This document shows positions 6,201 through 12,844 of a stretch of DNA of 14,461 bases, piece by piece. A program made the translations under genes and the position numbers. Origin of the DNA: DAOTTI01 sp034437795 (GTDB lineage: Bacteria > Chloroflexota > UBA11872 > UBA12225). A model generated the notes under the pieces. The model had not been told where the DNA came from. It worked only from the letters and a program-made list of their open reading frames with translations, and ran no database searches. Location of the stretch: positions 1-14,461 of the forward strand of contig DAOTTI010000257.1 in the NCBI GenBank assembly GCA_034437795.1, given 5' to 3'. Position 1 is the stretch's first letter, and every line of letters begins with the position of its first letter.

Positions 6201-8027
6201 ATGGCCCTAACGAATCTGCGCGCTTACCTCGACCTGCTGCGCCGCGAGGGCGACCTGGTGGAGGTGGACGCGCCGGTCGATCCTTATCTGGAGATTGCCG
6301 AGATCCACCGGCGGGTGATCGCGGCCGGAGGGCCGGCGCTGCTCTTCCGGCGCGTCAAGGGCAGCCCTTACCCCGTAGTGACCAACCTGTTCGGGACCGC
6401 GCGGCGCATCGACCTCGCGTTCGGCCGCCGGCCCATTGAGTTCGTTCAGGAAGTGGTGCGGGCGGCGCAGGAACTGCTCCCGCCCACACCCCGCACGCTC
6501 TGGTCATTTCGCCGGTTGGCCGCAGAGGCGCTGCACGTGGGCCTCTCACACCGACGCTGGGGCCCGGTGCTGGAGGCCATGGAGTGCCCGGCCGACCTCT
6601 CGCAATTGCCGGTGACCACCTCGTGGCCGGACGACGGCGGCCCGTTCCTCACCCTGGGCCTGGTGTACACGGAGGAGCCCTCACCCCAGCCCGCTCCTAG
6701 GGGGAGAGGGAGACATAACCTGGGCATCTACCGCATGCACGTGTACGACCGCCAGACGACCGGCATGCACTGGCAGATCCAGAAGGGCGGGGGCTTTCAT
6801 TACGCGGCGGCGGAGCGGCTGGGCCTGTCGCTGCCGGTGACGGTCTTCCTCGGCGGGCCGCCGGCGCTGATCCTGGCGGCCGTGGCGCCCCTGCCAGAGA
6901 ATGTCCCCGAGCTCCTGCTCGCCTCCCTGGTGATGGGCGCCCGGCTGGCGCGCGTGCCCGATCCGCGCGGCGGGTACCCGCTGCTGGCGGAGGCCGAGTT
7001 CGCCATCGCCGGCGAGGTGCGTTCCCACGAGCGCCGGCCGGAGGGGCCATTCGGCGATCACTACGGCTATTACTCCCTGGCGCACGACTTCCCCGTCTTC
7101 CACGCCCACCGCCTCTACCACCGGCGCGACGCCATATTCCCCGCTACGGTGGTGGGCAAACCTCGCCAGGAAGACTTCTTCATCGGCGATTACCTCCAGG
7201 AGCTGCTCAGCCCGCTCTTCCCCATGGTCATGCCCAGCGTGCGCGACGTCTGGAGCTACGGCGAGACCGGCTTCCACTCCCTGGCCGCCGCCGTCACCCA
7301 CGAGCGGTACGCGCGGGAGGCGCTCGTCTCCGCCTTCCGGATCCTGGGCGAAGGCCAGCTCTCGCTGACCAAGTTTCTGCTGGTGACCGATACGCCCCGC
7401 GACCTGCGTGACTTCAAGGGGACGCTGGAACACGTCCTGGCCCGCACGGAGTGGGAGCGGGACCTGTTCATCTTCGACCACACCGCTATGGATACGCTCG
7501 ACTACACCGGTACGGCCCTTAATCGCGGCAGCAAGGGCGTGCTGCTGGGCCTGGGCGCCCCCAAGCGGGAGCTGCCCCGCGCCTTCCAGCTCCCGCCCGG
7601 CACGGCCGTGCCGGACGGCGTGTGCGACGTCCGCGTCTTCTGCGCCGGCTGCCTGGTGCTCGGCGCGCGGCCCTTTGCCGAGGCGCCCGACCTCGCCGCG
7701 CGGATCGCGGCCGCGCCTGCCTTTGCCAACTGGCCCCTCCTGGTGGTCGCAGACGACGCCGCCATCGCCACCTCGAGCGAGCGCTTCCTGTGGGCCACGT
7801 TCACCCGCTTCGAGCCGGCGGGGGACGTGCATGCGGCCGGCTACGAGGTGCGCCGGCACCACCTCAGCTACCGGCCGCCCATCGCCATCGACGCGCGCAT
7901 GAAGCCCGGCTACCCCAAGGAGGTGCGCCCGGCGCGGGCGACGGTGGAGCTCGTCGACCGGCGATGGCGCGAGTACTTCCCCCAGGGAATGGCCCAGGAG
8001 CCACGCCCCGCCGGCGAGCCGGAATAG
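6201..8027 (+). CDS. UbiD-family (prFMN-dependent) decarboxylase
   Basis: UbiD-family enzymes reversibly decarboxylate aromatic or unsaturated acids with prenylated FMN, which a UbiX-type enzyme (not in this window) supplies. The protein has 608 residues from ATG 6201; the N-terminus MALTNLRAYLDLLRREGDL is typical. ATG 6180 is an in-frame alternative, and neither start has a good ribosome binding site. The core HNLGIYRMHVYD (172-183) carries N173 and R178. TTGMHWQIQKGGG (186-198) carries H190. EGPFGDHYGYYS (281-292) carries E281 and D286, so the R-E-D/E catalytic triad looks intact. Residues about 159-171 (PSPQPAPRGRGR and neighbours) are encoded by a reverse copy of the dispersed palindromic repeat, inserted in frame just before the N-x-GIYR motif. 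It is longer than the roughly 490-residue UbiD of enterobacteria and closer to the longer subfamilies. Substrate unknown. Confidence 0.9.
   Translation: MALTNLRAYLDLLRREGDLVEVDAPVDPYLEIAEIHRRVIAAGGPALLFRRVKGSPYPVVTNLFGTARRIDLAFGRRPIEFVQEVVRAAQELLPPTPRTLWSFRRLAAEALHVGLSHRRWGPVLEAMECPADLSQLPVTTSWPDDGGPFLTLGLVYTEEPSPQPAPRGRGRHNLGIYRMHVYDRQTTGMHWQIQKGGGFHYAAAERLGLSLPVTVFLGGPPALILAAVAPLPENVPELLLASLVMGARLARVPDPRGGYPLLAEAEFAIAGEVRSHERRPEGPFGDHYGYYSLAHDFPVFHAHRLYHRRDAIFPATVVGKPRQEDFFIGDYLQELLSPLFPMVMPSVRDVWSYGETGFHSLAAAVTHERYAREALVSAFRILGEGQLSLTKFLLVTDTPRDLRDFKGTLEHVLARTEWERDLFIFDHTAMDTLDYTGTALNRGSKGVLLGLGAPKRELPRAFQLPPGTAVPDGVCDVRVFCAGCLVLGARPFAEAPDLAARIAAAPAFANWPLLVVADDAAIATSSERFLWATFTRFEPAGDVHAAGYEVRRHHLSYRPPIAIDARMKPGYPKEVRPARATVELVDRRWREYFPQGMAQEPRPAGEPE
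6674..6713 (-). repeat. Dispersed palindromic repeat, copy 3, inside the UbiD-family gene
   Basis: On the minus strand this reads CCCTCTCCCCCTAGGAGC... and ends TGAGGGCTCC, matching the intergenic copies, though the stem is imperfect. It is translated in frame as Glu-Pro-Ser-Pro-Gln-Pro-Ala-Pro-Arg-Gly-Arg-Gly-Arg. It lies just upstream of the N-x-GIYR active-site motif. Confidence 0.7.
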
Positions 8028-8148
8028 GCCCACGCCTCGTTCGGCGGTGCGGCCCTACGCCTGCCCGGCATGTCCGGCCACGCCGGCACCGCAGCGCGGC
8101 GTCATTCGGAGCCTACTAGCCTGGATTATCCATGACCGGCATTGCGCG

Positions 8149-8186
8149 CCCTCTCCCATTGGGAGAGAGCCTGGATGAGGGCTCCG
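8149..8186 (+). repeat. Dispersed palindromic repeat, copy 4
   Basis: CTCTCCC and GGGAGAG (8151-8167) form a 7-bp stem with an ATT loop, followed by TGAGGGCTCCGC. It closely matches copy 1. It lies in the 247-bp gap between the convergent UbiD-family and GH4 genes, where it could act as a bidirectional RNA hairpin. I see nothing else in that gap. Confidence 0.75.
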
Positions 8187-8274
8187 CTCGTGAAGGATCG
8201 GTCATGCTCCTGCGGAGCACCAGCGCGGCATGGAAGCCAGCCGTTTCCACAGGAATCCAGGCCAGCAGCGACGC

Positions 8275-9678
8275 TCAGTTCTGGACCGCCGTTGCCAGCT
8301 CCTGGTACGCCAGCGGCGTCGACACCGGCGGCAGCCGCGGCTCGAAGCCGTCGAGCCACCGCGCATTGGCCTCGAAGAGCTCATCAACCATCTGGCGCAT
8401 GTCGTCCAGGCCCACTGTCGCCGATGCCAGCGGATCGAGGGCGCAGGCCTGGAAGACGGCGTCGCGGTCACGGCGCAGGAAGCCCTGGACGGCCAGTTCC
8501 TGAACGTTGACGTTGGTCCGGTTGATCGCCGCCAGCGGGCTGGGCAGGTCGCCGACGTAGCAGGGGTGCAGGCCGGCGCCATCCACCAGGATCGGGACCT
8601 CCACGCTGCAGTTCGGGGGCAGGTTAGTGATCAGCCCCGTGTTCTGCACGTTGCCGTTGAACCGGAAGGGCGTGTTCGTCTCGATGGCGTGGACGATGTA
8701 CGAGCAGTATTCGCGGCTGCGCTTGAGGTCGATCGGCTCCTCGCCGGCGATCTGGCGCTTGATGCTGGCCCAGACGGCCGCGCGTCGCGCCGGAACGGCC
8801 GCCAGCTGGCCCGCGCCGGCTTCGGCGGCACGCTGCCACTCCGGGAAGATGGACGGCGGCGTGTAGCGGGCGCGGTCCGCCTCAGTACGCCGGAACCAGG
8901 GCACGTACTCGCTCATGTGGCGCGACGATTCGGTCACGAAGTAGCCGAAGTGCTTGAGGACCTCGAACCGCACGCGGTCGCGGTCGTAGATCTCAGGCTT
9001 CTGGGCGGCCTCGCGCAGGCGGGGATAGAGATCCTCGCCGCGGTAGGTCCCCCGGCGGAGCTGGAGAAACCAGGCCTGGTGATTGATGCCCGCCACCCAG
9101 TAGGCCACCTCGTCGCGGTCCACGCCCACGTAGGTGGCCAGGCGCTCCGCGGTCCCCTGCACGCTGTGGCAGAGGCCGACGTTACGGATCGCGGGCAGGG
9201 CCAGGTTGATCGTCCACATGATCATGTTCATGGGATTGACGTAGTTCAGCCACAGCGCGTCTGGGCACAGGCGCTGCATGTCCTGGCCGATCTCCAGCAT
9301 GGCCGGCATGGTGCGCAGGTACCGGAAGACGCCGCCCACCCCGATGGTGTCGGCGACCGTCTGGTGCAGGCCATACCGGCGTGGGATGGCCACGTCCGGC
9401 CGGTCCTGCTCGTAGGCGTAACCGACGGCGAGCGTGGTCACGACGTACTGCGCGCCGTCCAGGGCCCGTGCGCGGTCGGTGGTCGCCACCACGCGGGCGC
9501 CCGCGCCCTGGGTGGCCACCATCCGCCTGGCCAGGGCTTCAATCAGCTCCAGCCGCCCCGTGTCGATGTCCATCAGGGCGAACTCGCTCTCCTGTAGCTC
9601 GGGCCAGCTCAGTAGGTCTCCCAGTAGCCGGCGCGAGAACGTCGCGCTCCCCGCGCCGATCAATGCGATCTTTGGCAT
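8275..9678 (-). CDS. Glycoside hydrolase family 4 protein (alpha-galactosidase/alpha-glucosidase/galacturonidase type)
   Basis: GH4 enzymes cleave glycosides by a redox-elimination mechanism that needs NAD and a divalent metal. The 467-residue protein starts with a Rossmann motif, IALIGAGSATF (4-14). It then shows TVADTIGVGG (107-116), LNYVNPMN (144-151), and metal-site residues C170 and H171 in GLCHSVQG and H200 in GINHQAW. The C-H-S form is typical of the alpha-galactosidase/alpha-glucosidase/galacturonidase branch, in contrast to the 6-phospho-glucosidases that carry C-N. I cannot decide the sugar specificity. The frame is open to 9732, but ATG 9678 is preferred: AGGAGAAGG lies just upstream and the Rossmann strand begins at residue 3. 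It is downstream of the ROK kinase gene on the same strand, with 163 bp between them, consistent with an operon for sugar release and phosphorylation. Confidence 0.92.
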   Translation of the reverse strand: MPKIALIGAGSATFSRRLLGDLLSWPELQESEFALMDIDTGRLELIEALARRMVATQGAGARVVATTDRARALDGAQYVVTTLAVGYAYEQDRPDVAIPRRYGLHQTVADTIGVGGVFRYLRTMPAMLEIGQDMQRLCPDALWLNYVNPMNMIMWTINLALPAIRNVGLCHSVQGTAERLATYVGVDRDEVAYWVAGINHQAWFLQLRRGTYRGEDLYPRLREAAQKPEIYDRDRVRFEVLKHFGYFVTESSRHMSEYVPWFRRTEADRARYTPPSIFPEWQRAAEAGAGQLAAVPARRAAVWASIKRQIAGEEPIDLKRSREYCSYIVHAIETNTPFRFNGNVQNTGLITNLPPNCSVEVPILVDGAGLHPCYVGDLPSPLAAINRTNVNVQELAVQGFLRRDRDAVFQACALDPLASATVGLDDMRQMVDELFEANARWLDGFEPRLPPVSTPLAYQELATAVQN

Positions 9679-9841
9679 CCTTCTCCTCGTTCTCCTCTCT
9701 TCCTTGCCGTCGTTGCCCGCGCCGCCGTCCACGCCCGCGGCTATATCAGCCGCATGAGCCGGCGCGGCGGCGCTGCCGGCGGTGGATTGTACGGCCAGGC
9801 GCAGCGCTTGTTCCGCCCCCTGCCTCGTGTTCCGCCACGGG

Positions 9842-10777
9842 TCAGGCCACCGCCTGCTGGGCCAGCGCGAACGCCCCCATCAGGCCGGCGTCCTGGCCGA
9901 AATGGGGCGCGACGACGTACCGGTCGGCGTTAGCCTGCACCTCGGGACGGGCGATGTATCCCGCCAGCACGGCGGGCAGCCGGCGGCGCACCCGTGCCAG
10001 CAGGTGGCCCTGTTGCATCACCCCACCCCCCAGCACGATGCGCTGGGGCGAGAGCACGAGGGTCAGGGTAGCGAGGGCGCAGGCGACGTACGCCGCCTCC
10101 AGCTCCCAGAGAGGCTCATCGGGCCCAAGGGACTCCGGCGGTCGGCCGGCGCGAGCCGCGAGCGCCGGGCCGGAGGCGAGGCCCTCAAAGCACGCCCCGT
10201 GGAACGGGCACACGCCGGCGAAGTCATCAGGACGGCCATCCGGCCAGGGCAAGCGCGGCAGCAGGATGTGCCCCATCTCCGGATGGAGCAGCCCGTGCAG
10301 GGTGCGCCCGCCCACGACGGCCCCGCCGCCGATGCCGGTGCCAATGGTGACGTACAGCGCCGGATCGCAGCCCTGCGCCGCGCCCCAACGCCACTCCGCC
10401 AGCGCCGCGCCGTTGACGTCCGTATCGATCGCCACAGGGATGCCCAGGCGCCGGCGCAGCAACGACGCCACCGGCGCGCCGCTCCAGCCCGGCTTGGGCG
10501 TCGCCAGAAGCGAGCCAAAGCTGGGGGAGCGCTCGTCCAGGTCCAGCGGCCCGAAGCAGGCCACGCCGGCGGCTGCCAGCCGCCCGCCCGACGCCTCCAC
10601 CAGAAACGACGCGGCCTGCTCCAGGGTGCGCTCCGGCGTGGTCGTGTCGAAGCGGGCGCGGGCACAGATAGCGTCCGGCCCGTACCCGACGGCGCAGACG
10701 AACTTGGTGCCGCCGCCCTCCACCGCGCCAAGCAGGGGCCGGCCGGCACCAGGCTCACGTGGCTCCGGTGCGCTCAT
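9842..10777 (-). CDS. ROK-family sugar kinase, fructokinase-like
   Basis: A 311-residue ROK kinase expected to phosphorylate a hexose (fructose, glucose or a related sugar) with ATP. Seen are the phosphate-binding EGGGTK (20-25), the catalytic aspartate D120 in IDTDVNGAALAEW, and the glycine-rich TIGTGIGGG (144-152). The zinc-site cluster H170 with C190, H193 and C196 in CPFHGACFEGLASGPA follows. The C-P-Y/F-H-G-x-C-x-EGLASGPA block is characteristic of the ROK fructokinases. It has no N-terminal helix-turn-helix, so it is a kinase and not a ROK repressor. The start is uncertain: ATG 10777 fits the family N-terminus best, ATG 10798 is an alternative, and neither has a clear ribosome binding site. 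The frame stays open to 11005, but that extension translates the CRISPR-like repeats and is not credible coding sequence. Confidence 0.92.
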   Translation of the reverse strand: MSAPEPREPGAGRPLLGAVEGGGTKFVCAVGYGPDAICARARFDTTTPERTLEQAASFLVEASGGRLAAAGVACFGPLDLDERSPSFGSLLATPKPGWSGAPVASLLRRRLGIPVAIDTDVNGAALAEWRWGAAQGCDPALYVTIGTGIGGGAVVGGRTLHGLLHPEMGHILLPRLPWPDGRPDDFAGVCPFHGACFEGLASGPALAARAGRPPESLGPDEPLWELEAAYVACALATLTLVLSPQRIVLGGGVMQQGHLLARVRRRLPAVLAGYIARPEVQANADRYVVAPHFGQDAGLMGAFALAQQAVA

Positions 10778-11257
10778 GACGCCATGAGCGTACTGCATGC
10801 CATGGCCCGCGACAACGGCGCCGCGTGACAAGGGCGTACGCCAGCGTTCCGGATCGCGCCAAACCGATACCGGCGTGCCCCACTCCCCTGTGTGCGCAAG
10901 GGCTGCCTGACGTGGCGCTCGCGCGGAGCCAGCCGAATGACCACTCCCCCGTGCGCGCGAGGGCTGCCCCCCTGTGACGCCGGCGAGCGCGGTGCGGATG
11001 GTCACTCCCCCGTGTGCGCGAGGGCTGCCTTCCCTTCGCTCGGCGCGGCGCCCTCACCGCTGGCTGTTGTCTCCTCGCCGCCGTGCCAGCGCCGCGGCGG
11101 CGCGCCCACTGTGGGTGACGTCCTTCCCCGCGTCTCCGCGTCGGCGCGGGGGCCAACGGCGGTCACGTCCGTCGGCCCGGCTAAGCCGGACGTTTTGCGC
11201 CTGCCCGTGCTACAACAGCAAGGTACATTCCGACCAGGTGGCTGGCGAGTCCCTGTA
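10778..11257. other. Region without a protein gene, between the ROK kinase gene and the insertion sequence
   Basis: This 480-bp stretch contains the promoter side of the ROK/GH4 unit and the 61-bp-period CRISPR-like array. About 225 bp of GC-rich sequence (11032-11257) separates the array from the insertion sequence. Open frames cross it on both strands, but none encodes a recognisable or conserved-looking protein. If the array is a CRISPR read on the minus strand, 11032-11257 would be its leader side. Confidence 0.5.
10881..11029 (-). CRISPR. Short CRISPR-like array, three repeats with a 61-bp period
   Basis: Three copies of a 27-bp core start at 10881, 10942 and 11003, exactly 61 bp apart. 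On the minus strand each reads GGCAGCCCTCGCG followed by a CACACGGGGGAGTG-like half; only three positions vary among the copies. CCCTCG and CGGGGG can pair as RNA, with one G-U, around a 6-base loop. Two intervening 34-bp segments (10908-10941, 10969-11002) differ. A repeat of 27-29 bp with a 61-bp unit and this hairpin matches the layout of type I-E arrays. The copy at 10881 is the most divergent, as expected for the trailer end. There are no cas genes in the window. The alternative is a degenerate tandem or dispersed repeat, since the two spacers share some resemblance. Confidence 0.5.
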
Positions 11258-11274
11258 AGAGGGTGTTCAGAAAT
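11258..11274 (+). repeat. Left terminal inverted repeat of the insertion sequence
   Basis: AGAGGGTGTTCAGAAAT, an exact reverse complement of positions 12172-12188. Confidence 0.9.
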
Positions 11275-11347
11275 TGATGAACGCCACGCTGTCTGGGCAT
11301 GATCAGTCCGAGGATCGGCCACCATTTGGTGGCGGCAGGGGGTAATC

Positions 11348-12172
11348 ATGGCGAGACCCGGACCCAGCCAACGGTACCCGACCGATCGGACCGATGCCGC
11401 GTGGGCGCTGCTGGAGCCACTGCTGCCGGCGCGGAGTGGCCCCAGGCGACCACGGACGGTCGATCTGTGGCAGGTGCTGGGCGCCCTGTTCTCCCTGACG
11501 CGGACCGGGGGCCAGTGGCGGCTGCTGCCCCGCGATTGCCCATACTGGGGCACCGTCCGCTCCTCCTTCTCCTCCTTCGACAAGGGGACCAGCGACGGCA
11601 CCTGGGTCCGCCTCAACGGCGCTTGGCGCGAGCGGGCGCGGGTGGGGGCCGGGCGGGCGCCGCGGCCGAGCGGGGCCAGCCTGGACAGCCCGAGCGTCAA
11701 GACGCTCGAGAGGGGAGGCGAGCGTGGCGACGACGCGCACAAGACCAGTCAACGGGCGCAAGCGCCAGGTGCTGGTGGACAGGCGGGGGCCTCTGCTGCG
11801 CGCGCTGGTGCACGTGGCTGCCGTCTGGGACACGGAGGGGGGCCAACGGCTGCTGCGGCCAGCGGGCACCGGCTGCGGGCAGATCGGGAAGCGGTGGGGG
11901 GACCAGGGGTCCACGGCTGGCTTCGTCCACTGGGTCCGCCAGCACCTCGGGGGGGAGGTGGAGGTGACCGCCCGACCGCCCGAGGCGACCGGCTTCGCCG
12001 TCATCCCCCGCCGCTGGGGAGTGGAAGGGGGGTGGCACGCACGCTCGCCTGGCTCACCCGCAATCGCCGATTGAGCCAAGACTACGCATTCGGGCAGGCA
12101 TGCAGCACCGCCTCCCGCTACCTGGCATCAATTCGCCTCTTGACCGCACGGTTCACCCTGGCGGCTTCATGA
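11348..12172 (+). pseudogene. IS5-family DDE transposase, frame broken twice
   Basis: The product begins MARPGPSQRYPTDRTDAAW, followed by LLEPLLPARSG and TGGQWRLLPRDCPYWGTV, typical of IS5-group transposases, with AGGGGGT as ribosome binding site. Sequence in the first frame holds to about 11746, including the first catalytic aspartate in LDSPSVKT (codon 11684). One extra base (about 11747) moves the homology to the next frame. There VNGRKRQVLVD continues to the second aspartate in WGDQG (codon 11901) and the glutamate in RRWGVE (codon 12024). About 11 extra bases, starting with a run of six G (12027-12032), return it to the first frame for RTLAWLTRNRRLSQDY and the stop at 12172. All three DDE residues survive, but no single frame encodes the protein. 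Programmed frameshifting could explain one shift but hardly two. Confidence 0.85.
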
Positions 12173-12188
12173 TTTCTGAACACCCTCT
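12172..12188 (-). repeat. Right terminal inverted repeat of the insertion sequence
   Basis: ATTTCTGAACACCCTCT, the exact reverse complement of 11258-11274. It begins at the last base of the transposase reading frame's stop codon, so the decayed gene runs right up to the end of the element. Confidence 0.9.
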
Positions 12189-12323
12189 CAGACGGGCGGA
12201 GACCCACCCACGCAATGCCCCTCGCGATCACGCTCGCCGCGCGAACTAACCGCAAGCGTGGCGCGTGGAGACGCCTGGAGAGGAGAATGCGCAGTGGCAG
12301 GCGCAAAACGGAAGGACACGTCC

Positions 12324-12686
12324 ATGTCATTGGCATCGGCCAACCTGGCCCTGCGCTTCCTGCTGGAGCTGGCGGGCCTGGCCGCCATGGCCTACTGGGG
12401 CTGGACGACGCACGGGGCCCCGTGGCGGGTCGTCTGGGCGGCAGGCCTGCCGCTGGCCGCCGGCGCGCTGTGGGGCGCCCTCCGCGTGCCTGGAGACCCG
12501 CGCGACGCCCCGATCGCGGTGCCCGGCCCCATGCGACTGCTGCTGGAGATGGCCTTCTTCGGGGCCGCGACGTGGCTCCTGGCGGCCGCGGGCTGGCCCT
12601 CGCTTGCCCTCATCCTGGGGGCGGCGGTGGCGTGCCACTACCTCGCGTCCTACCGGCGCGTCGCCTGGCTACTGGCCCAACGATGA
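12324..12686 (+). CDS. YrdB/DUF2568-family small membrane protein
   Basis: A 120-residue hydrophobic protein that fits the YrdB (DUF2568) family, whose function is unknown. Seen are the LRFLLELAGLAAMAYWGW opening (10-27), the LPLAAGALWGALRVP segment (42-56), and RLLLEMAFFGAATWLLAAAG (71-90). A last hydrophobic stretch follows at about 93-108. Four membrane helices are likely. ATG 12324 is chosen because GGAAGGA lies about eight bases upstream and the family sequence starts directly; the frame is open to 12258. It is the first gene after the insertion sequence and the first of four consecutive small membrane-protein genes on this strand. Confidence 0.85.
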   Translation: MSLASANLALRFLLELAGLAAMAYWGWTTHGAPWRVVWAAGLPLAAGALWGALRVPGDPRDAPIAVPGPMRLLLEMAFFGAATWLLAAAGWPSLALILGAAVACHYLASYRRVAWLLAQR

Positions 12687-12724
12687 CGGCGCGCGTGCAG
12701 GACCTGCACCGACGCCACGCCTCG

Positions 12725-12780
12725 AAGTTCAAAGTTCAAGATTCAAAGTTCAAAGTTTTGAGTTCAAGGTTCCAGGTTGA
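12725..12780. repeat. Heptamer tandem repeat, consensus AAGTTCA, eight units
   Basis: Eight head-to-tail 7-mers without gaps: AAGTTCA, AAGTTCA, AGATTCA, AAGTTCA, AAGTTTT, GAGTTCA, AGGTTCC, AGGTTGA. Units decay towards the right. The array is AT-rich against its surroundings and lies in the 158-bp gap between the YrdB gene and the next membrane-protein gene, about 65 bp before that gene's start. It resembles the heptameric short tandem repeats known from cyanobacterial and other genomes. Confidence 0.85.
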
Positions 12781-12844
12781 AAGGGAGGCGCCTGCGGGGC
12801 GAGCCTGCCGATCCAGCCTGGCTCCGGTAAAGAAAGGCATCTCG

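Larger units (their letters stand above)
11258..12188 (+). mobile_element. IS5-family insertion sequence, degraded
   Basis: An element of about 931 bp bounded by perfect 17-bp terminal inverted repeats, AGAGGGTGTTCAGAAAT, at 11258-11274 and in reverse complement at 12172-12188. The similarity continues to ATGAA with one gap. It encloses one broken transposase gene. No identical target duplication is visible. If the element is taken to begin at GAGGG, the flanking triplets are TAA on the left and TCA on the right: similar but not equal. Confidence 0.85.

Noticed and set aside
6681..8033. 450-codon minus-strand open frame opposite the UbiD-family gene
   Set aside because: No recognisable motifs; the plus strand carries a complete UbiD-family enzyme across the whole interval.
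8230..9597. 455-codon plus-strand open frame opposite the GH4 gene
   Set aside because: Composition is typical of an antisense shadow (His/Val/Gly/Arg-rich), and the minus strand encodes a clear GH4 protein with a good ribosome binding site.
9381..10828. Long plus-strand open frames over the ROK gene
   Set aside because: They overlap the well-supported ROK kinase and GH4 start. The peptides are Arg/Pro/Ser-rich and lack domains.
10820..10847. A possible fourth, leftmost CRISPR-like repeat
   Set aside because: A loose AAGGGC match exists, but it is about 68 bp from the next repeat instead of 61 and the rest of the core does not match.
10778..11005. N-terminal extension of the ROK kinase
   Set aside because: This part of the open frame translates the 61-bp-period repeats. 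The ROK phosphate-binding motif begins just after ATG 10777.
11255..12191. Target-site duplication of the insertion sequence
   Set aside because: The flanking triplets TAA and TCA are not identical, so no duplication can be claimed.
12725..12780. Heptamer array as a CRISPR
   Set aside because: Units are 7 bp with no spacers, so it is a simple tandem repeat.
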